From positions 1 through 64,000 of the forward strand of contig NZ_BCQV01000005.1 of NCBI RefSeq assembly GCF_001552255.1: 64,000 bases of DNA. Direction: 5' to 3'. Position 1 is the stretch's first letter, and each line of letters opens with the position of its first letter. A model generated the notes under the pieces. That model saw only the letters and a program-made list of their open reading frames with translations, made no database searches and was not told the DNA's origin. A program made the translations under genes and the position numbers. The DNA comes from Alicyclobacillus shizuokensis NBRC 103103. Its GTDB lineage: Bacteria > Bacillota > Bacilli > Alicyclobacillales > Alicyclobacillaceae. Shown here piece by piece: positions 9,088-17,696 of this stretch.

Positions 9088-9996
9088 CTACTGCTGCTCG
9101 AATCCCCATCGGCGCAGCAGGCTCGGCTCGTTTCGCCAATCTCTGCGCACCTTCACCCGCATTTCCAAGAACACACGGGTGCCAAACAACGATTCCATCT
9201 CTTGACGGGCCAACGCGCCAACCTCGCGCAGCATCTGTCCACGTCGGCCGATGAGAATGCCTTTCTGACTGTCTCGCTCGCAATAAATGACCGCATAGAT
9301 GTACAACACCCCGCTCCCCTCGCGGCGCTCAAGGTGTTCAACATCCACCATCACCGAGTGCGGCACCTCTTCCCGCGTCAGGCGCAGCACTTTCTCCCGA
9401 ATCAGTTCCGCCATGATGAACTGCTCCGGGTTATCCGTGACCATGTCGTCTGGGTAGTACTTGGGGCCCTCCGGCAACCGAGCTGTCACCAGGCTCGTCA
9501 ATGTGTCCACCTGCGTCCCGTCGCGGGCCGAAACCGGGACAATCTCCGCAAACGCAAACCGGTCCTTGTATGCGGCCATCATCTCCAAAACGTCGGGTTT
9601 GGGCACGGCGTCCACTTTGTTGATGACCAAAAAAACCGGCGTTTGAATCCCCTGCAGCCGTTCCACCACATGCCCGTCCCCCGGATGACTCGGCGCCGTG
9701 GCATCACAGACCAACAGAATCAGGTCCACCTCGCGCAAGGTTCCCACCGCCGCCTCCACCATGAACTCGCCGAGGCGATGACGGGGTTGGTGAATACCTG
9801 GGGTATCGATGAAAATCACCTGCGCGTCGTCGGTGGTCAAAATGCCGCGGATGCGATTGCGCGTGGTCTGCGGCCGGTTGGACATGATGGCCACCTTTTG
9901 TCCCACCATGGCGTTCATCAGGGTGGACTTCCCCACATTGGGCCGCCCTATCAACGCGGCAAAACCGGATTTGAACGGGCGCTGGTTATCCCCCAT
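9088..9996 (-). CDS. era: Ribosome assembly GTPase Era
   Basis: 302 residues. G1 GRPNVGKST, G2 region NRPQTTRNRI, G3 DTPGIH, G4 NKVD and G5 SARDG, followed by the KH domain (from about 205) that binds the 3' end of 16S rRNA. The ATG at 9996 is preceded by AAGGAGG. The gene overlaps the end of dgkA by 11 bases. Cytidine deaminase (cdd), often between dgkA and era, is missing. Confidence 0.97.
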   Translation of the reverse strand: MGDNQRPFKSGFAALIGRPNVGKSTLMNAMVGQKVAIMSNRPQTTRNRIRGILTTDDAQVIFIDTPGIHQPRHRLGEFMVEAAVGTLREVDLILLVCDATAPSHPGDGHVVERLQGIQTPVFLVINKVDAVPKPDVLEMMAAYKDRFAFAEIVPVSARDGTQVDTLTSLVTARLPEGPKYYPDDMVTDNPEQFIMAELIREKVLRLTREEVPHSVMVDVEHLERREGSGVLYIYAVIYCERDSQKGILIGRRGQMLREVGALARQEMESLFGTRVFLEMRVKVRRDWRNEPSLLRRWGFEQQ

Positions 9997-10510
9997 CGTC
10001 ACTCCTCCTTCCAGCAAGCGCCACCGCAGCGGTTGTCCAGAGGGCCGCCAGCACCGTGGCGTTGAGAACCGCCGCCGCCCAGCCGTGATGGCTGAACAGG
10101 CGCCAATGCCATGGATACAGGCTGATACCGACGCACACCGCCACCCCCACCGCGGCCACCGCCAACAGGAGCACCGCTCCCGCCGCGCAATCCTTGGCCA
10201 TCCGGGCCAACGCATTAAACCTGCCCCCGGAGACCAGGTCGCACACGCATTCCACGGCTGTGTTGAGGAGTTCCGCCGCCATGACCAGAAAGATGCACAG
10301 CAGAAGCAGGGCGGCCTGACCCAACGACGGGCGCACAATCAACTCCCCAACCAGCACCAGGGTCGCTGCCAAGACGTGCAGCCGCATGTTGCGCTCGCTG
10401 CGAATCCCCGCCAGGATGCCGGCAATCGCATACGCGAACGAATGGGCCAGGGGAATATTTCGGTGATGGGCACCCCTCTTGCCAGTCTCCGCAGGCTCAG
10501 CGCGTTTCAT
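9986..10510 (-). CDS. dgkA: Undecaprenol/diacylglycerol kinase DgkA
   Basis: 174 residues, integral membrane, with three main hydrophobic segments. The family catalytic motif is AAELLNTAVE followed by DLVSGG and ARMAKDCAAGAVLL. In Gram-positives the enzyme mainly phosphorylates undecaprenol, feeding the lipid carrier pool for cell-wall synthesis. The start overlaps the ybeY 3' end by 14 bases and its own 3' end overlaps era, indicating coupling. Confidence 0.93.
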   Translation of the reverse strand: MKRAEPAETGKRGAHHRNIPLAHSFAYAIAGILAGIRSERNMRLHVLAATLVLVGELIVRPSLGQAALLLLCIFLVMAAELLNTAVECVCDLVSGGRFNALARMAKDCAAGAVLLLAVAAVGVAVCVGISLYPWHWRLFSHHGWAAAVLNATVLAALWTTAAVALAGRRSDDGG

Positions 10511-10979
10511 CCCGGGTCAACCCCAACCCTGCCAACACCGCTTCCTGCAAGCCGAACATCTCCCGCTCACTGGCCTCGTCGTGGTGGTCATAGCCGCTCA
10601 GATGCAAAAATCCGTGAACCAGCAGAAACGCCATCTCCCGATGCAGGCTGTGCCCGTACTCGGCCGCCTGGCGTACGGCCGCCGGCACACTCACCACAAT
10701 GTCCCCAAGCGGCACAGGCTCTCCGGGCGGTACGGGCATGTCTTCTCCTTCCCCGAGGGCGAATGACAGGACATCGGTCGGCCTGTCCACTCCCCGGTAA
10801 TCCCGATTCAGCTGGTGAATCTCGTCCTCGCCCACCAGGGAGACGGAAACCTCGCCGGACACGCCAACGCGCTGGGACGCCGCCTGCAGAACGCGATTGA
10901 CAAAGCCCTCATCTACACCTTCGATGCCGGCCATGTCCACCCGCACATCAAGGTCCACAACGAGTCCTTGCTGGCTCAC
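10497..10979 (-). CDS. ybeY: Endoribonuclease YbeY (rRNA maturation factor)
   Basis: 160 residues with the zinc-binding HGFLHLSGYDHH signature (three histidines) at about 122-133 and the RGVDRPTDVLSFAL segment. Involved in 16S 3'-end maturation and ribosome quality control. It starts with GTG overlapping the pgpH stop by four bases (GTGA). Confidence 0.96.
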   Translation of the reverse strand: MSQQGLVVDLDVRVDMAGIEGVDEGFVNRVLQAASQRVGVSGEVSVSLVGEDEIHQLNRDYRGVDRPTDVLSFALGEGEDMPVPPGEPVPLGDIVVSVPAAVRQAAEYGHSLHREMAFLLVHGFLHLSGYDHHDEASEREMFGLQEAVLAGLGLTRDETR

Positions 10980-13096
10980 CCCTTCGCGACCTCCTTGCGG
11001 ATTTTATCCGGGTCTGGGTATTCAATTCGGGAGTGGTAAATGCCTTTCAAAGTCTTCATAAACGCCCCCACCATAGCATCCAGATCTTGCAAGGTCAAAT
11101 CGCATTCGTCCAATTGCCCGTCTTGCAGCCGGTCGCGAATGATCTTGCGGATCACGCCCTCCACCCGATTGGGGGTGGGTTTGGCCATGCTGCGCACGGC
11201 GGCTTCGACGGCATCACAAATCATCACAATCGCGCACTCGCGGGTTTTCGGCTTCGGACCAGGATAACGAAAGTCGTCCACCTGCACCGTTCCGTTCTTA
11301 TCCTGTTCCCGCGCCTTGTTGTAGAAGTACCAGAGAATGGTCGTCCCGTGATGGGTAGCGCAGATGTCGCGAATCGGCTTGGGCAGCCCGGCCTCTTCCA
11401 ACATCGCCAGACCGTCGCTGACGTGGGAGGTGATAATGAGGTGACTGAGGCTGGGCGCGATTTTGTCGTGCGGATTCTCCCCCGTCATTTGGTTTTCCAC
11501 AAAAAACAAGGGCCGACGGGTTTTGCCGACATCATGATAGTAAGCCCCCACACGGCAAATGAGCGGATCGGCCCCGACGATTTCCGCCGCCGCCTCGGCC
11601 AGGTTGCCGACAATCAGGCTGTGATGATACGTGCCGGGCGCTTCCATCAGCACCTTCTTGAGCAACGGGTTGTTGGGATTGGACAATTCCAACAGGTGAA
11701 TGGCGGTCAACAACCCGAAGGCGCTCTCGAAAAACGGCAATACGCCCATGGTCAACACGGCGCTGACCACCCCGTTTAAGGCGATCAACCCGACGTGCAG
11801 CAGAAACGTCTGCCAACTCAGAGAGTGATCCGTCTGCAACAGGTGCCGGGTGCTGACCGCGAGCACGCCAATACCCGCGACGAAAAAACCGGCCCGCATG
11901 AAGGTGCCGCGCGACGTCACCTTGGCTACTCCATAGGCGCCGACCAGAGAACAGACGATGCCGATAAAGGTGTACCAATAGTCAAACCCGAGCGCCGCAC
12001 CGAAAAACAGCGAGACATAGAAGCTGCCCACCACGGCCAGCGAAGAGTCGACGAGCACGGCCAACAGCATGGCGCCCAGCGAGACTGGCGTCAGATAAGC
12101 CGTGGAAGCGGGACCGCCAGCGTTAATGATGGCTTTGGTCACGGCAACCAGAATGGCCATCAGCACCAGCACCAGGCTGGTCACCATCAGCATCAGGTTG
12201 TCCAGACGCCGGCGGGGGGAGCGGCGCTCCACGTAGACGGCCAACAGGCCCACGGACACGGCAACCATCAAGGCAAAACCAAACGACATCCCATAGTTGG
12301 GCCGCGTGCTGTACAGACCCACGTCGCGCAGCTTGCTGAGAACACTGGCGGTCACCACGCCGTTCTTGGAAACGATGACGTCCCCTTGATGTATGAGGAT
12401 GTCCGAAACCGAATTGGCTGCCGCCTGGCGCGCTTCCTCGGTTTTCGCCCGCTGATAGACCATATTGGGCCGCAGAACGCTGACGACCACGTCCTGGACG
12501 ACGGCGCGCGCATTGCGGTCCAAGTCATAGTTGAGCAGCTTGCTGTCCACCAACAACCGGCCCTGCTGGGCCGATTGCTGATTGAAGGGGGCACCCAACA
12601 GGTCTTTGACGATGCTGTCCGAAACCGTCTGGATGTCATGTATCTGCCGCGGTGTCATACCCATCAGCGACTTGATGGTGTCTGCCGAAACCTTGGCCGG
12701 TGCCACCTGCTGCACCGCCTGCAACTTCTCCTCACCCGACAGCGACTTGTTCGCCACCGTCTGGGCGGCGGTGGTCAACAACTTGTCCACGCTTTTCAGG
12801 GCCTCAGTCTCCACCTGCGAGGACATCTCGTACTGCTTGGGGACCTTCGCCATCGCCGCCTTGCGTGCGGCTTCGGTGGCCTGCGTATCGACCGCGGTAA
12901 TGGGCGCGCGAATCGTCGCGGGGCTGATATCACCCACAGAGAACTGATACCGCACTGGTAGAATGCTTTCGAGCAATATAAGATACATGGCCACGCCCAG
13001 CAGCACGTAAATGGCGATGCGGACGCGCCGGTTGGCGCGAAACGCATCGTCCTCCAAGTACCGGCGTACGGCCTGCCACCATCTCCGAAACATCAT
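10976..13096 (-). CDS. pgpH: Cyclic-di-AMP phosphodiesterase PgpH (7TM-HD)
   Basis: 706 residues. One N-terminal membrane segment (about 25-45), a large extracytoplasmic 7TMR-HDED domain (about 50-280), seven membrane helices (about 285-480), then a cytoplasmic HD domain with HSLIVGNLAEAA, YYHDVGK and ATHHGTT. PgpH hydrolyses c-di-AMP. The start has GAGGGG eight bases upstream. Placed between phoH and ybeY as in other Bacilli. Confidence 0.95.
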   Translation of the reverse strand: MMFRRWWQAVRRYLEDDAFRANRRVRIAIYVLLGVAMYLILLESILPVRYQFSVGDISPATIRAPITAVDTQATEAARKAAMAKVPKQYEMSSQVETEALKSVDKLLTTAAQTVANKSLSGEEKLQAVQQVAPAKVSADTIKSLMGMTPRQIHDIQTVSDSIVKDLLGAPFNQQSAQQGRLLVDSKLLNYDLDRNARAVVQDVVVSVLRPNMVYQRAKTEEARQAAANSVSDILIHQGDVIVSKNGVVTASVLSKLRDVGLYSTRPNYGMSFGFALMVAVSVGLLAVYVERRSPRRRLDNLMLMVTSLVLVLMAILVAVTKAIINAGGPASTAYLTPVSLGAMLLAVLVDSSLAVVGSFYVSLFFGAALGFDYWYTFIGIVCSLVGAYGVAKVTSRGTFMRAGFFVAGIGVLAVSTRHLLQTDHSLSWQTFLLHVGLIALNGVVSAVLTMGVLPFFESAFGLLTAIHLLELSNPNNPLLKKVLMEAPGTYHHSLIVGNLAEAAAEIVGADPLICRVGAYYHDVGKTRRPLFFVENQMTGENPHDKIAPSLSHLIITSHVSDGLAMLEEAGLPKPIRDICATHHGTTILWYFYNKAREQDKNGTVQVDDFRYPGPKPKTRECAIVMICDAVEAAVRSMAKPTPNRVEGVIRKIIRDRLQDGQLDECDLTLQDLDAMVGAFMKTLKGIYHSRIEYPDPDKIRKEVAKG

Positions 13097-13134
13097 CCGC
13101 GCAACCCCTCAACCCTTCTCGTACCCTAAAAAGG

Positions 13135-14139
13135 CTATGCCAACAGCCCTCTGTGCGCCTGGACCTCGTCGGCTTGCAACGGCGCCATCTGGTCGTAAGC
13201 GTCGATAATCTTTTGCACCACATGGTGCCGAACCACATCATGCGTCGAGAAATAATGGAACGCAATCTCCGGGATGGACTTGAGAATGCGAGATGCCTCT
13301 ATCAAGCCGGACAGCCGGCCGGGCGGCAGGTCCACCTGGGTCACGTCCCCCGTGATTACCATCTTCGAGCCGAAACCCAAGCGTGTCAAGAACATCTTCA
13401 TCTGCTCCGAGGTAGTGTTTTGCGCTTCGTCCAGAATGACGAATGAATCATCCAAAGTGCGCCCACGCATATAGGCCAGCGGAGCCACCTCGATGGTGCC
13501 GCGCTCCATGGCGCGGGCCACCTGCTCGGAGCCATACACATCGTACAGCCCGTCGTACAATGGGCGCAGATAGGGATCTACCTTCTCCTGCAGGTCCCCG
13601 GGCAAAAACCCGAGCCGCTCGCCCGCTTCCACCGCCGGCCGGGTGAGCACGATTCGCTTGACATCGCCGCGCTTGAGCGCCATCACCCCCATGGCCACTG
13701 CCAGATAAGTCTTGCCCGTGCCCGCGGGACCGATACCGAACACGATGTCATGGCTTTGAATCGCCTCCACGTAGCGGCGCTGGCCCAAGGTCCGGGCGCG
13801 CACCACTTTGCCGCGGTGGGTGGTCGCCACCTCCGAAGTGAACAGGGTCACCAGTTCCTTGAGTTCCCCGTTCTGCGCCAGCTCGATGGCGTAGCGATAA
13901 TCGCTCTCGGACAACTGCGCACCCAGTTGCGTCAAATAGGAAATGGTCCGCACAATTTCAATCATCTGGTCGACTTCGGCCTCTTGGCCCATAAAAGAAA
14001 CCTCGGTGCCACGGATGACGACCTTCGCCGCATACGCCTCGTCAAGCAAGCTGAGCAGCAGGTCGCCCGGACCCAAGGTGTGCATGGCTTCTTCGTTGTT
14101 TGCAAAAACCCATTTCCGACAGGTCTGTTCCCCGGTCAA
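13135..14139 (-). CDS. phoH: PhoH-like ATPase
   Basis: 334 residues. Walker A GPAGTGKTYLA and Walker B-like SFVILDEAQN; the N-terminal 80 residues form the PhoH-specific domain. The start is set at a TTG at 14139 because AAAGGAG lies 11 bases upstream and this recovers the N-terminal segment (NNEEAMHTLGPGDLLL) conserved in relatives; ATG at the internal MHTLG is the alternative. RNA-linked ATPase often encoded beside ybeY. Confidence 0.93.
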   Translation of the reverse strand: MTGEQTCRKWVFANNEEAMHTLGPGDLLLSLLDEAYAAKVVIRGTEVSFMGQEAEVDQMIEIVRTISYLTQLGAQLSESDYRYAIELAQNGELKELVTLFTSEVATTHRGKVVRARTLGQRRYVEAIQSHDIVFGIGPAGTGKTYLAVAMGVMALKRGDVKRIVLTRPAVEAGERLGFLPGDLQEKVDPYLRPLYDGLYDVYGSEQVARAMERGTIEVAPLAYMRGRTLDDSFVILDEAQNTTSEQMKMFLTRLGFGSKMVITGDVTQVDLPPGRLSGLIEASRILKSIPEIAFHYFSTHDVVRHHVVQKIIDAYDQMAPLQADEVQAHRGLLA

Positions 14140-14189
14140 CCAACTACCAGCTCCTTTATAATGAGCCGGCGGCGTATCACACCCGTCGC

Positions 14190-15401
14190 TCACGCGGATC
14201 CCGCGTGCGGCGCCGCCTTCTTCTCGGGAGAGGGGGGAGCCGGTGCAGCCACAGCGATGTCCTCCTCCACCCGAGTAAAAACTTTTTCGTATAGCTTACC
14301 ACGCGACACTTTGCGCTGTAAAACCTTTTGCTCAAGGATGACGCCGTCGCCGCCCATCTGCCGCTTTACGTCCGCCGCAGCCAGCGTCAACGCCCGCTTC
14401 TCCGCCGCGGTCACAGAATGGCGGACAGCGTACGGCTGCGCTTCGTACACGGTCGCCGTGCGCAGTTGCAGCGGCAGCCGCCACTTCCCCAACCGCCAAT
14501 CCGTGTCGTGATCACGTTCGATGGAGGCCTTGTACCTTGGCTCCTGCCAACCCCAGACACGGATGGCCCATGGACCCAAGAGTAAGTACTGCCGCTGGAC
14601 CTCCTGTCCAGTCAACCCGCTCTGTCTCACCTGGAGCGGCAGCGACACCTGGGAAGTGTACCATACCTCTGCCCAGACCTCGCCGTCGGCCGGCACCTCC
14701 TTGCCGTCTCCGAGCAGTCCGGAGATGAGCAATTGTCCCGGCTGCACGACCTGCCCGGGGCGCACCACGGACTTGCCCCGGGTGGCAAACACACGGCGGA
14801 TGGTCGCCGGTTTCGCGGCGACGATGTTGTGAGGCTGCTGGGGTTTTTCCGGCACATCGGGCACCTTTTCGACAGCTTCGACGCGCGCCACCGTCCCCTG
14901 AATGTTGACCCCCACCCAGGTCAGATTGGGCGCGCGCTTCTGAATATCCGCCTGCAGCCGATCCAGGTCGCGGACTTGGCCCTTCCACGCCCCGACGTAG
15001 AGCCCCGCTTCGGCGGCGGCCTGGCGCAGGGACGCCTCGCTCTCTTCCGATACCCCGTCTATATTCACGCGCCAGATCAACTGGCTCTGCGCGTATACCA
15101 ACAGCAAGAACAGCAACATCCCGGCGACAAACGCCTTGCGGCGGCGTACCCGGCGCAACGTGAACGGTAATCCGGAACGTTCGATAAAGCGGATCTTTAC
15201 CCGTCTGGCACGGCACACCCGATAGACTGCGGGGAAGTCGCGCACGCCGGCCAGCAGGGTCGCCCGCCCCTGGCCGAGACGCACGTGCCGCATGGGTATA
15301 CCTCGGCGCTGCAGTTCGACAATCACGTCCGGCACCGCCGCGCCCCGCAGCTCCATGTACAGGGACCCAAACCACCACTGCTCCAAGTGTGTCAGGTTCA
15401 T
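14190..15401 (-). CDS. yqfD: Sporulation protein YqfD
   Basis: 403 residues. A cytoplasmic N-terminal domain, one membrane helix (about 93-110, AFVAGMLLFLLLVYAQSQ) and an extracytoplasmic region with a POTRA-like start (WRVNIDGVSEESEASLRQ) and a biotinyl/beta-rich part (PGQVVQPGQLLISG). YqfD is a sigma-E-dependent, stage IV sporulation protein in B. subtilis. Its ATG overlaps the yqfC stop codon by four bases. Confidence 0.92.
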   Translation of the reverse strand: MNLTHLEQWWFGSLYMELRGAAVPDVIVELQRRGIPMRHVRLGQGRATLLAGVRDFPAVYRVCRARRVKIRFIERSGLPFTLRRVRRRKAFVAGMLLFLLLVYAQSQLIWRVNIDGVSEESEASLRQAAAEAGLYVGAWKGQVRDLDRLQADIQKRAPNLTWVGVNIQGTVARVEAVEKVPDVPEKPQQPHNIVAAKPATIRRVFATRGKSVVRPGQVVQPGQLLISGLLGDGKEVPADGEVWAEVWYTSQVSLPLQVRQSGLTGQEVQRQYLLLGPWAIRVWGWQEPRYKASIERDHDTDWRLGKWRLPLQLRTATVYEAQPYAVRHSVTAAEKRALTLAAADVKRQMGGDGVILEQKVLQRKVSRGKLYEKVFTRVEEDIAVAAPAPPSPEKKAAPHAGSA

Positions 15402-15694
15402 CGCTCATTCCCCCGGCGGCGGATAAACTCGATGTGGTGGACGCGTCCCCGCACGTGGATTTCACCGGAGACGGCGAGCGTCACCTCAAATCCCTCGCCG
15501 GCCAGCCGCACATGAGCCCTCCCGATGTCCACGACGATCTCCGACTCGTCCACCCGCTCCAGGCCGACGATGTTCTCCATCACCACCTGTTCATCCGCCA
15601 CAATCAGGACCCGTGCAACGCCAGCCACCGTGGCGGGGGGCAGAGACAACCATTCTGAGGCCCTACGCTTCCACGCTTTCCGCAACTTTCGCAT
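15398..15694 (-). CDS. yqfC: Sporulation protein YqfC
   Basis: 98 residues, basic N-terminus (MRKLRKAWKRR) then a beta-rich YabP/YqfC domain with VVMENIVGLERVDESEI and GEIHVRGRVHHIEFIRR. I chose the second of two close ATGs because GAGGGGG is then six bases away. First gene of the yqfC-yqfD-phoH run, with a sigma-E-like promoter 74 bases upstream. Confidence 0.9.
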   Translation of the reverse strand: MRKLRKAWKRRASEWLSLPPATVAGVARVLIVADEQVVMENIVGLERVDESEIVVDIGRAHVRLAGEGFEVTLAVSGEIHVRGRVHHIEFIRRRGNER

Positions 15695-15767
15695 GCGCAT
15701 CCCCCTCGTCCGTGGATGGGACTGAACGCGGCCGCCGCAACGGGTCCAAACGTTCCACACTCTCTAA

Positions 15768-15797
15768 TCCGTATGAACGGCTGGGTCAAGCTATGCC
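15768..15797 (-). promoter_or_regulatory. Candidate sigma-E promoter of yqfC-yqfD
   Basis: Minus strand GGCATAG, 15 bases, CATACGGA. The -10 shares CATAC with the sigma-E consensus CATACAMT and the -35 shares the central CATA with KMATATT; spacing fits. The B. subtilis yqfCD genes are sigma-E dependent. Confidence 0.45.
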
Positions 15798-15823
15798 AGT
15801 CAAGCTGTCTCCGCCGCTCGACA

Positions 15824-15850
15824 CAAAAAAAGACCCGCCATCATGGCGAG
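15824..15850 (-). terminator. Terminator after yqeY
   Basis: Minus strand CTCGCCATGATGGCGGG folds as a short GC hairpin followed by TCTTTTTTTG. It separates rpsU-yqeY from the yqfC promoter. Confidence 0.85.
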
Positions 15851-15950
15851 CCCTCAACTTGTCCAACACAGTTTTACCGTGCAATTATTTATGATGAAAG
15901 GGAGGGATTCGTCCATCCCCGCAATCCGAGCAAGCGGACCAGGCGGCTGG

Positions 15951-16394
15951 TCACCCAAGCAACTCTTGCACAATCCGTTGCGCCACTTGACCGTCGGCGC
16001 GGCCACGGATCTGCGGCATCAGCTGGCTCATCACCTTGCCCATGTCCGCTCGGCTGGTAGCCCCGACCTCCGCAATCACGTTGGCTGCCAGCTCCCGCAA
16101 CTGCGCGTCGTCGAGCGGCTGGGGCAGATACTCGGACAAAATCGCGATTTCCGCTTCGGCTTGCTCCGCCAGATCCGCCCGCCCCGCCGAGACGAACGAC
16201 GCCAACGAATCCTTGCGCTGCTTGAGCTCTTTTTGCAGCACCGCCACGACATCCTCGTCCGTCGGCGCCTTGCCGCTCTCAATCTCCCGGTTCTTGAGAG
16301 CCGAGCGAACCATGCGAATCACCGATGTCCGCAGTTTGTCGTGACTCTTCATCGCTTGCTTGAGGTCGTCTGACAACCGTTCCGCCAAGCTCAT
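15951..16394 (-). CDS. GatB/YqeY domain protein
   Basis: 147 residues, the usual YqeY length. Starts MSLAERLSDDLKQAMKS and contains VIRMVRSALKNREIE and YLPQPLDD, typical of this helical family, which resembles the tail domain of GatB and may bind tRNA. Preceded by GGGAGG. Lies directly after rpsU, as in many Bacilli. Confidence 0.93.
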   Translation of the reverse strand: MSLAERLSDDLKQAMKSHDKLRTSVIRMVRSALKNREIESGKAPTDEDVVAVLQKELKQRKDSLASFVSAGRADLAEQAEAEIAILSEYLPQPLDDAQLRELAANVIAEVGATSRADMGKVMSQLMPQIRGRADGQVAQRIVQELLG

Positions 16395-16436
16395 CGCAGA
16401 GCCTCCCTATCCATGGCCGTGTCTGTCCACTCAGGA

Positions 16437-16616
16437 TCAGTAGGAACGCCGCTTCTTACGGGCGGCTTCCGACTTCTTCTTGCGCGCTACGCTGGGCTTT
16501 TCATAGTGTTTCCGCTTGCGGATCTCGGCGAGCACACCGTCCCTGGCTGTCGCCTTTTTGAAGCGCCGGAGTGCACTGTCGATGGACTCGTTTTTGCGGA
16601 GTTTGATTTCCGACAT
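16437..16616 (-). CDS. rpsU: 30S ribosomal protein S21
   Basis: 59 residues, family length, very basic at the C-terminus ([16 protein letters not shown]). The start at 16616 follows GGAGGGAT; an upstream in-frame ATG is not needed. Strong promoter 45 bases upstream and yqeY downstream. Confidence 0.98.
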   Translation of the reverse strand: MSEIKLRKNESIDSALRRFKKATARDGVLAEIRKRKHYEKPSVARKKKSEAARKKRRSY

Positions 16617-16660
16617 CTCTATCCCTCCCTCCGACACTTTCAAATCGAGAATCAGCGCTA

Positions 16661-16690
16661 ATTATAGTACAGCGAAAAAACCAGTGTCAA
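16661..16690 (-). promoter_or_regulatory. Strong sigma-A promoter of rpsU-yqeY
   Basis: Minus strand TTGACA, 18 bases, TATAAT: both hexamers are perfect. Confidence 0.88.
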
Positions 16691-16760
16691 ACCGCCCGTT
16701 CGCAGAGGCGCGTCATGAAAATCCGCCTGTCCCCATACAAGTAGACGGGGGGTGTTGTCC

Positions 16761-17696
16761 ATGTGGATTGCGGCGCTGGCGGCCGTCGCGTCGCTGGTCG
16801 TCTTTCTCGGAGGCCTGCGCCTGATGCGCAGCGGCCTGGAGGCGATGGCCGAAGGCCGTCTCCCCGCTCTCTTGCACAAACTCGCGCGCACACCAACGCG
16901 CGGCATTCTCACCGGGGCCGTGGTCACCGCCCTGGTCCAGAGCAGCGCGGCCGTCACCGCCGTCACCGTCGGATTGGTGGCCGCCGCCAGCCTCAGCTTC
17001 CGCGACGCCCTCGGCATCGTGCTCGGCGCCAATGTCGGGTCCACCATCACGCCGCTCATCCTGACGCTGGACCTGTGGCGGTTGGCCGTGCCCTGCTTGG
17101 TTGTCGGTCTGGTGCTGCTGGCTCTCCGGCGTCCGCGGCTGCATCCACCCGGCATGGCTTTGTTGGGTTTTGCCTGCATCTTCATCGCCCTGCAGTCCTT
17201 GACGCGGGCTTTGCATCCACTCACGACAACCCAGTGGTTTGCCGACAACCTGGCCGCGGCCGGCCGCAACCCTATCTGGGCGATGGCGGTAGGATGCCTG
17301 GCCAGCGCCGTCGTGCAGTCCAGCACCGCCACCACCGTGGTCACCATGGCCCTCGTGGAAAACGGCGCTGTCCCGCTGGTTAGCGGCATCGCCATGGTGC
17401 TCGGCGCCAATGTCGGCACCTGCTTCACCTCGGTCATCGCCGCCATTGGCCAACCACGGGCGGCCGGGCAGGTCGCCTTGGCGCACGTCCTGCTGAACGC
17501 CGCCGGCGTGCTCCTGTTCCTCCCGTTCATCGCCCCGTACAGCGAGTGGATGACGTGGCTGAGCCCGCATCCCAAGCAGCAAATCGCCGACGCCCACTCC
17601 ATCTTCAACATCATCTGTACGTTGGCCGTGTGGCCGGCCATTGGATCGTTCGCGCGGCTGGTGGAGCGGCTACTCCCCGAGCAAAGCCGGACCTGA
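16761..17696 (+). CDS. Na+/phosphate cotransporter family protein (YqeW-like)
   Basis: 311 residues, membrane protein of about eight or nine helices with the two inverted PF02690 repeats, each carrying the QSS signature (VTALVQSSAAVTAVTVG and SAVVQSSTATTVVTMAL) followed by LGANVGST/LGANVGTC. There is no C-terminal PhoU domain. The ATG at 16761 has GGGGGGTG six bases upstream. B. subtilis yqeW holds the same place next to rpsU. The 3' end overlaps the oppositely oriented Nudix-DeoC gene by 27 bases. Confidence 0.9.
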   Translation: MWIAALAAVASLVVFLGGLRLMRSGLEAMAEGRLPALLHKLARTPTRGILTGAVVTALVQSSAAVTAVTVGLVAAASLSFRDALGIVLGANVGSTITPLILTLDLWRLAVPCLVVGLVLLALRRPRLHPPGMALLGFACIFIALQSLTRALHPLTTTQWFADNLAAAGRNPIWAMAVGCLASAVVQSSTATTVVTMALVENGAVPLVSGIAMVLGANVGTCFTSVIAAIGQPRAAGQVALAHVLLNAAGVLLFLPFIAPYSEWMTWLSPHPKQQIADAHSIFNIICTLAVWPAIGSFARLVERLLPEQSRT

